From H111-94 sp034436045 (GTDB taxonomy: Bacteria > Chloroflexota > Ktedonobacteria > Ktedonobacterales > Ktedonobacteraceae): a stretch of DNA of 9,812 nt. The stretch lies in NCBI GenBank assembly GCA_034436045.1, contig DAOTVZ010000132.1, positions 1 to 9,812 on the forward strand. Reading direction: 5' to 3'. The notes under the pieces were generated by a model. It ran no database searches, was not told where the DNA came from, and was given only the letters and a program-made list of their open reading frames with translations. Both the position numbers and the translations under genes were made by a program. Shown in pieces: positions 1-6,485 of the stretch (position 1 is the first letter of the stretch; each line of letters starts with the position of its first letter).

Positions 1-297
1 TTGCTCGCACAAGGGCGTATCCTCATCTTGAGAACATTTATCCCAGATCGTCCCGGCGAATTAAGGCGACTCCTGGCCTGCATCGCAGACCTGGATGCAA
101 ATATTCGCATGATGAATTATCGCCCGACCTTACAATCCTTGCCCATTCAAGACACTGAAGTCACCCTCACCCTGGACACCCGCAACCACAACCATATCGA
201 CCAGTTGCTCGCAACTTTGCAGGAGCAAGGCTACGCAGTCACTAGACTCCAGGAACATTCGACAGGAGCTAATATGCACAGAAACCAGATGAAGTAA
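1..297 (+). CDS. ilvA: Threonine dehydratase (threonine ammonia-lyase), C-terminal ACT domain only; 5' part outside window
   Basis: The visible 98 residues match the C-terminal ACT-like domain of the short, PLP-dependent threonine ammonia-lyases, which deaminate threonine to 2-oxobutanoate (isoleucine synthesis or threonine breakdown). The signature runs DRPGEL (about residues 16-21), an ANI segment (about 33-35), then TLDTRNHNHI, and a closing GYAV near residue 78. The family pattern is DRPG.L, ANI, L.TR..H., GY.V. This domain is regulatory; the lysine-bearing catalytic domain should lie upstream. The frame opens at base 1 with TTG, which is almost certainly an internal leucine codon and not a start. 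TAA ends it at 295-297. The tail after the ACT fold (roughly residues 85-98) is polar and unconserved. Only the ACT domain is visible, so another ACT-carrying enzyme is possible, but the motif set favours threonine dehydratase. Confidence 0.75.
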   Translation: MLAQGRILILRTFIPDRPGELRRLLACIADLDANIRMMNYRPTLQSLPIQDTEVTLTLDTRNHNHIDQLLATLQEQGYAVTRLQEHSTGANMHRNQMK

Positions 298-313
298 GCA
301 GAATACCTGGCCT

Positions 314-1405
314 TTAAACTACTTCCAGCCCATCAATCCCTGGCAACTCAGGATACGGCGCGTGTGGCTCGCGCTGATACCAGAAGGCAACTGAGGCAAT
401 ATCATCCTGCAGAGGAAGATAACGCCCTCCACTGCGCCAACCCAGCGCCTGGATGACCACGCGCAGATCCCGCTCGAAGCGGATCGGATCCATGATGTGC
501 CAACGATACATCCCGAAGCGCTGCTGGCTACGATACAGCCCATCTGGCTTGATGACCTGGGGCAGACCGAGAAAAGGCGTGGAATACACGCCGTATTCCC
601 CTCTGGGATCCTCGAAGCACCAGGCACCGCCGAAATAATCTTCGGTCCCAGTACCACAGATCGTTGGAAACTCCTCATCTCCGTCCAGGTAAAATTTGAT
701 CTCACCCTCACCCCACCAGCCCGTGTTGTTGCTCTGCCAGGCAAGATAAGTGCCCACATAATGCCCCTGACCATGCACATTGTCGAGCAACGTATGCACC
801 TCCTTATAGCGCAAGGGGTTACTGCGCCGCCATTGCGCGTGGAAGTAAGCCATGTCGTCCGGCACCTCGGTCAGCGTATAGTCAATCTGATAGTAGACAA
901 CAGCCTCTTCATGCCCCAGATTCTCCAGCGTCAGGCGCGCACCCTGGCGGAAAGGCATCTGCCAGTACGCATTCATCCCCCCCGCCGGGTTCACCGCCAC
1001 AGGCAACGAATTGACATTACAGCGCTCACACCAGCCGTTCACGAAGAAATCACCGAGCGGACACTCAATCGATGGCTCCCTCTCATCATCCCAGTACGCC
1101 CGCAGGATGAGACGACGCCAGTTAGCCGGAAAAGTCGTAATCCAGAGGTGCTGAATCGCTCCAGACTGCTGAATCTCGGCCAGAGAAAATGTGCTTGAGG
1201 GAACAACTACAACTGAAGGTGAGATCTTCCAACCCTGCCCCAGCTCGCGCGCATGGAATGCACCAGTTCCCTCTGTGGCCATGCCACCTCGCCCTTTCTC
1301 ACCGCTGAAATTCTCCGCGCTGATCGAACGGGTCTGCGCATGCGAAAGCCGCGCCAGGTTGCCCAACCCCAGACCGAGACCGGTAAAGCTATCATTTTTC
1401 ATCAT
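314..1405 (-). CDS. DUF2961 / glycoside hydrolase family 172 protein
   Basis: This 363-residue protein has the DUF2961 core. That family is now classed as GH172, whose characterised members act on difructose dianhydride I or on D-arabinofuranosides. Recognisable segments are NLARL near residue 17, GEKGRGG (35-41), the PSIECPLGDFF block (111-121), a PAGGMNAYWQMPF stretch (140-152), WWGEGEIKFYLDGD (230-243) and CGTGTEDYFGGAW (250-262). Acidic residues E233/E235 and E255 lie in the two blocks that carry the catalytic glutamates in this family, but I cannot assign the exact pair. The N-terminus has no signal peptide or membrane segment, so the enzyme looks cytoplasmic and would act on imported oligosaccharides. 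Two ATG codons stand in tandem; the AGGT ribosome-binding motif is better spaced for the second (1400-1402). The gene sits alone, 142 bases after the ABC operon, and converges on the threonine dehydratase gene. The substrate is unknown. Confidence 0.85.
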   Translation of the reverse strand: MMKNDSFTGLGLGLGNLARLSHAQTRSISAENFSGEKGRGGMATEGTGAFHARELGQGWKISPSVVVVPSSTFSLAEIQQSGAIQHLWITTFPANWRRLILRAYWDDEREPSIECPLGDFFVNGWCERCNVNSLPVAVNPAGGMNAYWQMPFRQGARLTLENLGHEEAVVYYQIDYTLTEVPDDMAYFHAQWRRSNPLRYKEVHTLLDNVHGQGHYVGTYLAWQSNNTGWWGEGEIKFYLDGDEEFPTICGTGTEDYFGGAWCFEDPRGEYGVYSTPFLGLPQVIKPDGLYRSQQRFGMYRWHIMDPIRFERDLRVVIQALGWRSGGRYLPLQDDIASVAFWYQREPHAPYPELPGIDGLEVV

Positions 1406-1432
1406 CTACCTGTGCCATTTTTAGTATCCTGC

Positions 1433-1471
1433 GTTCGCGTCATGCTCACACCATCACGAGCTAACGCGAAC
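1433..1471. promoter_or_regulatory. Long interrupted dyad upstream of the GH172 gene (operator or 5' leader hairpin)
   Basis: GTTCGCGT at 1433-1440 is repeated as the exact inverse ACGCGAAC at 1464-1471. An inner pair, GCTC/GAGC, leaves a 10-base loop, giving 12 pairs broken by a 2x3 internal bulge. It lies 27 bases before the GH172 start codon. No T-run follows on either strand, so it is not an obvious terminator. It could be a repressor operator (two half-sites) or a leader hairpin. The function is inferred only. Confidence 0.4.
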
Positions 1472-1500
1472 ACAGATACCACTCCTACCCTTGAATCCCA

Positions 1501-1546
1501 TAAAAGTCCTGTTGGCCCTTACAAGATCCCAGGGCTTCCACAACAG
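1501..1546 (-). terminator. Possible intrinsic terminator of the marR-ABC operon
   Basis: Just past the stop codon of the last ABC gene, the minus strand can form CTGTTG, a 5-base bulge, GCCCT, an 11-base loop, then AGGGC directly followed by CAACAG. All 11 pairs are exact. GACTTTTA follows, with only four Ts. The position suits an operon end, but the bulge and short U-tract make this a weak or partial terminator at best. Confidence 0.4.
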
Positions 1547-1547
1547 C

Positions 1548-3443
1548 CTACACAGCTTCTTCAATCAGTGTGCGACCGGTAAATTGACTATTGTACAGGT
1601 CGGCATAGAAACCTCGCCGCGCCAGCAATTCCTCATGCGTACCCTGCTCAATAATCGTACCATGATTCATCACCAGTATCAGATCCGCATCCCGAATAGT
1701 GGAAAGGCGGTGCGCAATCACAAAACTCGTGCGCCCCTTCATTAATTCCGTCATCGCCTTCTGAATCTGTATCTCTGTGCGCGTATCTACACTACTGGTC
1801 GCTTCATCCAGAATCAGTATCTCTGGATTGGCCAGAAAAGCACGTGCAATCGTCAGCAACTGCTTCTGACCCTGCGAGATGTTGCTGGCTTCCTCATTCA
1901 GCACCGTGTTATACCCATCCGGCAAGGTCCTGATAAAGTGATCGGCATTGGCTGCCTTCGCCGCCCTCACAATCTCCTCTTCTGTCGCATCCTCTCGACC
2001 ATAAGCGATATTATCACGGATAGTGCCGTTAAACAGCCAGGTATCTTGTAACACCATACCGAACATACGACGCAGATTCCCACGCTTGATCTCGGTAATA
2101 TCCACGCCATCTACAAGAATTCGCCCCCTATTGACCTCATAGAAACGCATCAACAAGTTCACCAGCGTCGTCTTGCCTGCGCCTGTCGGCCCGACAATAG
2201 CAATCGTTTGCCCAGGCTTGACATCGATGTTCATATCCTGTATCAGCATCGCATCTTCACTATAGCCGAAGTATACATGTTCAAAGCGTACCGCGCCTTC
2301 TGGATGCTCGATCACCTTCGCATTGACCGCCTCCGGTACCTCCTCCTCCTCATCAAGCAGCTCAAAGAGACGTTCCGCCGAAGCCATCGCCGACTGAATA
2401 ATGTTGGCAAAGTTCGCCAACTGCGTAATCGGCTGCGTAAATTGTTGCGCATACTGAATGAAGGCCTGCACATCACCAATGCTGATAGCATTCTTCGTGA
2501 CCATAATACCGCCTACTACCGCCACAAAAACATAACCAATATTTCCCACAAACCGCATCAACGGCATGATGATCCCCGACACGAATTGCGCCTTCCAGCC
2601 CGCTTCGTACAGCCTCTCGTTACGCACAGTAAACTCTGCCATCGACGCCTCTTCACGCCCAAACGCCTTTACGATCTTGTGCCCCGTATACATCTCTTCC
2701 ACGTGCCCATTTAGCTCCCCAAGCGCACGCTGCTGCTGCCTGAAGTACTCCTGCGAACGTTTCGCAATCCCCATCACAATAAAGAGGCTCAACGGAAGCG
2801 TCAGCACCACAATCAAGCTCAAAAGTGGGCTGATAATCAGCATCATCACTACCACACCCACCAGCGTGACCACCGAGATAATCAACTGCGTCACACTCTG
2901 TTGCAGCGTCGTGCTGAGGTTGTCCATATCGTTGACCGCACGACTCATGATCTCCCCATGCGTCCGTGAGTCAAAGTAGCGCAATGGCAAACGCGAGAGC
3001 TTCTCGTCAACCTCTTTGCGCAACTGATACATTGTGCGCTGCGCCACCCCCGCCATGATGTACTGCTGAATGTACATGAAAATCGCGCTAATCACATACA
3101 AACCTAGCAAGATCAACAGGACAGTGGCAATATAATGAAAGTCAATCGCAGGCACCGGCTGGCCTAGCATCTTTGCCTTGTACTGCGCCAGCAGACCATC
3201 AAACAATTTGGTCGTCGCCATGCCCAGTATCTTGGGGCCAACTATATTAAAAACGGTACCAATGATCGCTGTAATCAACACTACCAGCAAAAGGAACCTT
3301 TGTGGCCAGAAGTAACCCATCAGGCGCTTAAACGTTCCTCGAAAATCTTTGGCCTTCTCCACCGGTCGCCCCATTGCACCCCAACCTCCGCGTCCCATCG
3401 GCCCAGGTCCAGACGTACTCTGTGTTCTACGCTCCTGGCTCAT
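1548..3443 (-). CDS. ABC exporter half-transporter with catalytic ATP site (heterodimer subunit)
   Basis: A 631-residue type I ABC exporter subunit, with membrane domain fused to nucleotide-binding domain. It follows a glycine- and proline-rich cytoplasmic tail (about 1-30). Hydrophobic spans lie near 49-70, 105-127, 184-206, 207-226, 287-312 and possibly 320-345. The ATPase has Walker A GPTGAGKTT (418-426), Q-loop Q466, a non-canonical signature ISQGQ (522-526), Walker B ILILDE with the catalytic E547, and switch H578. This set matches the consensus-site partner of heterodimeric multidrug exporters such as TM288 and the BmrD type. The ISQGQ motif would complete the degenerate site of the partner. 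The start overlaps the stop of the preceding gene by ATGA and has its own GGAGGG site six bases upstream, so the two subunits are translationally coupled. It probably sits in the inner membrane and exports drugs, lipids or other hydrophobic compounds; the substrate cannot be read from sequence. Confidence 0.93.
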   Translation of the reverse strand: MSQERRTQSTSGPGPMGRGGWGAMGRPVEKAKDFRGTFKRLMGYFWPQRFLLLVVLITAIIGTVFNIVGPKILGMATTKLFDGLLAQYKAKMLGQPVPAIDFHYIATVLLILLGLYVISAIFMYIQQYIMAGVAQRTMYQLRKEVDEKLSRLPLRYFDSRTHGEIMSRAVNDMDNLSTTLQQSVTQLIISVVTLVGVVVMMLIISPLLSLIVVLTLPLSLFIVMGIAKRSQEYFRQQQRALGELNGHVEEMYTGHKIVKAFGREEASMAEFTVRNERLYEAGWKAQFVSGIIMPLMRFVGNIGYVFVAVVGGIMVTKNAISIGDVQAFIQYAQQFTQPITQLANFANIIQSAMASAERLFELLDEEEEVPEAVNAKVIEHPEGAVRFEHVYFGYSEDAMLIQDMNIDVKPGQTIAIVGPTGAGKTTLVNLLMRFYEVNRGRILVDGVDITEIKRGNLRRMFGMVLQDTWLFNGTIRDNIAYGREDATEEEIVRAAKAANADHFIRTLPDGYNTVLNEEASNISQGQKQLLTIARAFLANPEILILDEATSSVDTRTEIQIQKAMTELMKGRTSFVIAHRLSTIRDADLILVMNHGTIIEQGTHEELLARRGFYADLYNSQFTGRTLIEEAV

Positions 3444-5179
3444 GCTATTCCCTCCGCAATCTCTTCACTAGACAGTTGTGAGGCCACAATCTCACGATAC
3501 ACCTCATTCGTCCGCATCAACTCCCGATGCGTGCCAACCCCAACCAGATGCCCTTCGTCCAACACCAGTATCCGGTCAGCATCCATCACGGTACTCACAC
3601 GCTGCGCCACTATCAACACCGTCGCATCACGAGTCTCCTTCTTCAAAGCCGCACGCAATTTGGCATCCGTCTTGAAATCTAGCGCGGAGAAACTATCATC
3701 GAAAATGTATATTTCCGGCCTTCTGACTAGAGCGCGCGCAATCGAAAGACGCTGCTTTTGGCCCCCCGAAACGTTCGTACCACCTTGCGCAATAAAAGAG
3801 TTAAAGCCTTCTGGCAATTTTTCAATGAACTCCATCGCCTGCGCTACCTCAGCAGCATGCCGCACCTCTTCATCAGTCGCATCCTCTTTGCCATATCGAA
3901 TATTCTCAGCAATCGTGCCGGAGAATAGCACCGCCTTCTGCGGCACAAAACCAATCTTCGACCGCAGATACTCCTGCGACATCTCCCGCACATCAACACC
4001 ATCTACCAATACCTGCCCACTATCAACATCATAAAAACGTGGTATGAGGTTGATCAGCGTCGATTTGCCCGCTCCCGTACCTCCTATAATCGCGGTCACT
4101 TCACCCGGAGCCGCCACAAAGGAAATGTGTGACAGCGCTGGCTCTTCCGCCCCCGGATAGCTGAACGTCACGTCGCGAAACTCTACATAGCCCCTCTGCT
4201 CATCTGCCGTCTTCACCTGCTCAGCATCCTGAATACTCGGCACGATCTCCAGCACCTCGCTAATACGTGCCGCCGACGCCTCTGCACGCGGCAACATGAT
4301 AAACATCATCGATACCATCAACAACGCAAAGAGAATCTGCATGGCATATTGCAAAAATGCTATCAAGGCCCCTACCTGCATCTCCCCATTACTAATGCGA
4401 ATTGCCCCAAACCATAGAATCGCAACGCTTGACACATTGAGAACAAACATCATCAACGGCATCAGCAAGGCAATCAGCCGGTTGACGCGAATCGATACAT
4501 CCGTCAAGTCATAGTTGGCTTGATCAAACCGCCTCTCCTCATACTTCTGTCGATCAAAAGCGCGCACTACACGCACGCCCGTCAACCCCTCGTCCAGAAT
4601 CAAATTCAACTTATCCAGCTTCACCTGCATCACACGAAACATCGGGATCGCCCTGCTCATCAAGAGGATAATGGCTAGCGCCAGCACGGGAATGACTACC
4701 ACTAGAATCCAGGAGAGTCCAACATCCTGATTGAGCGCTAGAATAATACCCGCTACCATCGTAATCGGAGCAGTAATCATCATGCTCAAAATAATGACCA
4801 TGACTTGCTGTACCTGCGTCGTATCATTCGTAGTGCGTGTAATCAATGAAGCTGTGCCCAATGTATCAAACGCATGTAACGAGAATTGTTCTACCCGCTT
4901 GAAAATCTCGGCACGCACCAGTTTACCAAAACCGGTCGCCACACGCGATGAAAAGAAGATACCCACAACGGCAGCAATGGTGCCTCCAATAGCTACCAGC
5001 GACATGACTCCACCAACACGCCAGATGTAGCCTGTATCTCCTTTCACAATACCATTATCAACAATATCCGCCATCAATGTGGGCAGATACAGATTTGCCA
5101 TCGCCTGTGCAAAAGCCAGCACTACTACCAACACGAGGAGTAATCTGTACGGCTTCAAAAACCGCAACAATTTAATCAT
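3440..5179 (-). CDS. ABC exporter half-transporter with degenerate ATP site (heterodimer subunit)
   Basis: A 579-residue type I ABC exporter subunit. Hydrophobic spans lie near 13-33, 56-76, 125-147, 156-176, 238-260 and 267-290. The nucleotide-binding domain has Walker A GGTGAGKST (366-374), Q-loop Q414 and a canonical signature VSGGQ (470-474). Two catalytic positions are altered: Walker B reads IYIFDD, placing D495 where glutamate is usual, and the switch histidine is Q526. These are the hallmarks of the non-hydrolysing half of heterodimeric exporters (TM287/LmrC/BmrC type). Its good signature motif would serve the catalytic site of the downstream partner. It overlaps marR by ATGA, with GGAGGAG 7 bases before its ATG, and overlaps the partner gene by ATGA. 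Both subunits should be made in step and assemble together in the membrane. The substrate is unknown; multidrug export is the usual role with a MarR regulator. Confidence 0.93.
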   Translation of the reverse strand: MIKLLRFLKPYRLLLVLVVVLAFAQAMANLYLPTLMADIVDNGIVKGDTGYIWRVGGVMSLVAIGGTIAAVVGIFFSSRVATGFGKLVRAEIFKRVEQFSLHAFDTLGTASLITRTTNDTTQVQQVMVIILSMMITAPITMVAGIILALNQDVGLSWILVVVIPVLALAIILLMSRAIPMFRVMQVKLDKLNLILDEGLTGVRVVRAFDRQKYEERRFDQANYDLTDVSIRVNRLIALLMPLMMFVLNVSSVAILWFGAIRISNGEMQVGALIAFLQYAMQILFALLMVSMMFIMLPRAEASAARISEVLEIVPSIQDAEQVKTADEQRGYVEFRDVTFSYPGAEEPALSHISFVAAPGEVTAIIGGTGAGKSTLINLIPRFYDVDSGQVLVDGVDVREMSQEYLRSKIGFVPQKAVLFSGTIAENIRYGKEDATDEEVRHAAEVAQAMEFIEKLPEGFNSFIAQGGTNVSGGQKQRLSIARALVRRPEIYIFDDSFSALDFKTDAKLRAALKKETRDATVLIVAQRVSTVMDADRILVLDEGHLVGVGTHRELMRTNEVYREIVASQLSSEEIAEGIA

Positions 5180-5685
5180 TCCTTTTCTCCTCCATCTTTA
5201 TTGAAAAAATCATATTCATCATCCTCTTGCTCCCGGAAGTAGCGTGAGGCCTTGAATAAAAGCTCCGCAAGCTGATTGCTCTCTTCCTCCCCCAGATAGT
5301 CTGCTAATCCCTGAAAAAAAACCATAAAAGCTTCCTCAGCCCGGTCAGCAATATCCTCACCCCGCTTGCTCAGCACTATCCCCACCGAGCGCCTGTCGGT
5401 CGGATCAACATGCCGCTCAATCAACCCATGAGCCTCCAGCCCTTTGAGTATCTGCGTCACTGTAGGAGAGGTCACATGCATCAATTTACTTATCTCCGAA
5501 ACCTTCATCTCGTGAGTTCCTGGTTTCTTCGCATGCTTGAGCAGGAATAAAACCCCTACTTCACTCTGCTTACATCCCGCAAAATTTTGATGCACCGCCA
5601 TCCTACTGAACTGCATAAAAGACTTATTAAATTGCCTCAAAGACTGCGCTAGCCTCCTTGCTGTCGTTTCGGCAGTCTTATTCAT
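5176..5685 (-). CDS. MarR-family transcriptional regulator of the ABC exporter operon
   Basis: A 169-residue winged-helix regulator of the MarR type. N-terminal helices (about 5-50) would form the dimer and ligand pocket. The helix-turn-helix falls at about 61-88, with a likely recognition helix in TSPTVTQILKGLEAHG (72-87). The wing is DPTDRRSVGIVLSKRG (94-109), the family's best-conserved motif. A long C-terminal helix returns to the dimer interface and ends in a very acidic tail (152-169). The only cysteine is C38. It is the first gene of a three-gene operon with the two ABC subunits, joined by an ATGA overlap. TAGGAGGG (5693-5700) is an excellent ribosome binding site and fixes the start. 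Paired palindromes over its promoter point to autorepression, with export switched on when a ligand releases the protein. The ligand is unknown; it may be the exporter's own substrate. Confidence 0.92.
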   Translation of the reverse strand: MNKTAETTARRLAQSLRQFNKSFMQFSRMAVHQNFAGCKQSEVGVLFLLKHAKKPGTHEMKVSEISKLMHVTSPTVTQILKGLEAHGLIERHVDPTDRRSVGIVLSKRGEDIADRAEEAFMVFFQGLADYLGEEESNQLAELLFKASRYFREQEDDEYDFFNKDGGEKE

Positions 5686-5704
5686 AACAATTCCCTCCTA
5701 CTTC

Positions 5705-5719
5705 ATTAGGTTACCAAAC
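5705..5719. promoter_or_regulatory. Second, imperfect MarR operator copy in the 5' leader
   Basis: ATTAGG-tta-CCAAAC keeps the left arm of the upstream palindrome exactly and four of six bases of the right arm. Its centre is 32 bp (about three helical turns) from the perfect copy, on the same DNA face. It lies between the start point and the Shine-Dalgarno sequence. It is probably a lower-affinity site for the same repressor; binding is inferred. Confidence 0.6.
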
Positions 5720-5736
5720 AATATGCCAACAAATTT

Positions 5737-5751
5737 ATTAGGCAACCTAAT
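5737..5751. promoter_or_regulatory. Probable primary MarR operator, perfect palindrome
   Basis: ATTAGG-caa-CCTAAT is a perfect inverted repeat with 6-base arms and a 3-base spacer, the size usual for MarR dimers. It overlaps the last two bases of the -10 hexamer and covers the expected start point near 5743. A bound repressor would block RNA polymerase. The palindrome is seen directly; assignment to the adjacent MarR protein rests on position. Confidence 0.75.
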
Positions 5752-5778
5752 TATATGCCGGGATTATAAAGCTGTCAA
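5750..5778 (-). promoter_or_regulatory. Sigma-70 promoter of the marR-ABC operon
   Basis: On the minus strand, TTGACA (5773-5778) and TATAAT (5750-5755) are both perfect consensus hexamers with the ideal 17-base spacing. Transcription should start near 5743, giving a leader of roughly 58 bases before the marR ATG. Such a strong promoter fits a gene that is normally held off by a repressor. Confidence 0.85.
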
Positions 5779-5855
5779 GGGGCAATGTGGGAATATGGAG
5801 CATACCCGAAAAAACTTATCTGCAACCCACCGGATAGACGGCGACATCAGCCAAC

Positions 5856-5891
5856 GGGATATAGATAGCAATATCCCTCGTGAATACGAGG
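5856..5891. other. Two overlapping hairpins between the MOSC gene and the marR promoter
   Basis: GGGATAT (5856-5862) pairs with ATATCCC (5871-5877) around an 8-base loop. CCTCGT (5876-5881) pairs with ACGAGG (5886-5891) around a 4-base loop. They share bases 5876-5877, so full forms exclude each other. They lie 20-56 bases past the MOSC stop codon on the minus strand. No T-run follows, so they may mark a 3' end or a processing site, not a classic intrinsic terminator. The rest of the 226-base gap, apart from the marR control region, shows nothing I recognise. Confidence 0.35.
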
Positions 5892-5911
5892 CACGGAGGT
5901 CTTATGCTCGC

Positions 5912-6454
5912 TCAAACCGGTTTAAGCACTTGATACGGCTCCGGCGGCAATTCGACGGTAATCACATCCCCCACCCGCACCTCACCATCTACCAGCACAA
6001 CCCCCATCACTCCCGCCTTACGAATCAACTTTCCCTCCCCATCCCGCTCCAGCACCGCCGCCATTAATCCCGCCTGAAAATCATCCAGTTGCACACATGG
6101 ATTACGCAACCCTGTTATCTCAATCACCGCCCTATCTCCAATATGCAGGCGTGTTCCAACCGGTAGCTTGAGCAGATCAATCCCACGGGTCGTAATATTC
6201 TCTCCCATATCACCCGCCGACACAGTGAAACCTTTTATCCGCAGCTCATCATGTAGTTCCGCATGTATCAGATGTACCTGTCGCAGATTAGGCTGATTCG
6301 GATCAACCGCCACCCGCGAACGATGCTTGACCGTCTCACCAGCATGCGCATCTCCCTCCACACCTAACCCGGCCAGCAATCGAATACTGTCCTGCTTCCT
6401 CTTGCTAAATGTATGCGTTGAACTCAGACTCACCGCCGTCACAACGCCTGTCAT
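5912..6454 (-). CDS. MOSC-domain protein
   Basis: A 180-residue stand-alone MOSC domain (the C-terminal domain of molybdenum cofactor sulfurase; YiiM/mARC-like fold). Family landmarks are GVEGDAHAG (31-39), HLIHAEL (61-67), the GDMGENITTRGIDL block (81-94), VGTRLHIGD (99-107), the GLRNPC motif with conserved C120, and a closing GVVLVDGEVRVGD (151-163). Related proteins bind molybdenum cofactor or carry sulfur on the cysteine. Small stand-alone forms are often linked to reduction or detoxification of N-hydroxylated or electrophilic compounds, but no activity is proven for this one. It starts 31 bases after the monooxygenase with AAGGAAGGA as ribosome binding site, so the two are probably cotranscribed. 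Why it accompanies a flavin monooxygenase is unclear; no molybdoenzyme is in the window. Confidence 0.88.
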   Translation of the reverse strand: MTGVVTAVSLSSTHTFSKRKQDSIRLLAGLGVEGDAHAGETVKHRSRVAVDPNQPNLRQVHLIHAELHDELRIKGFTVSAGDMGENITTRGIDLLKLPVGTRLHIGDRAVIEITGLRNPCVQLDDFQAGLMAAVLERDGEGKLIRKAGVMGVVLVDGEVRVGDVITVELPPEPYQVLKPV

Positions 6455-6485
6455 AAATTTGTCCTTCCTTCTACCCCAACTTCAC

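Noticed and set aside
1..3. TTG at the window edge as a start codon for a free-standing ACT protein
   Set aside because: The domain has the features of the C-terminal part of threonine dehydratase and the frame is cut by the window edge, so an internal leucine is far more likely.
497..1198. Plus-strand open frame of 233 codons
   Set aside because: It lies wholly antisense to the GH172 gene, has no recognisable domain, and the opposite strand carries clear family motifs.
3300..4034. Plus-strand open frame of 244 codons across the junction of the two ABC genes
   Set aside because: It is antisense to well-supported ABC ATPase sequence. Its serine-, arginine- and cysteine-rich composition is typical of a shadow frame.
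1548..5179. MsbA-like homodimeric lipid flippase
   Set aside because: Two adjacent unlike half-transporters with complementary degenerate motifs and a MarR regulator fit a heterodimeric exporter.
5801..5830. Minus-strand T6 run (plus-strand A6 at about 5809-5814) as an intrinsic terminator for the MOSC gene
   Set aside because: No stable hairpin sits directly upstream of the run on the minus strand; the nearest stems are about 40 bases away.
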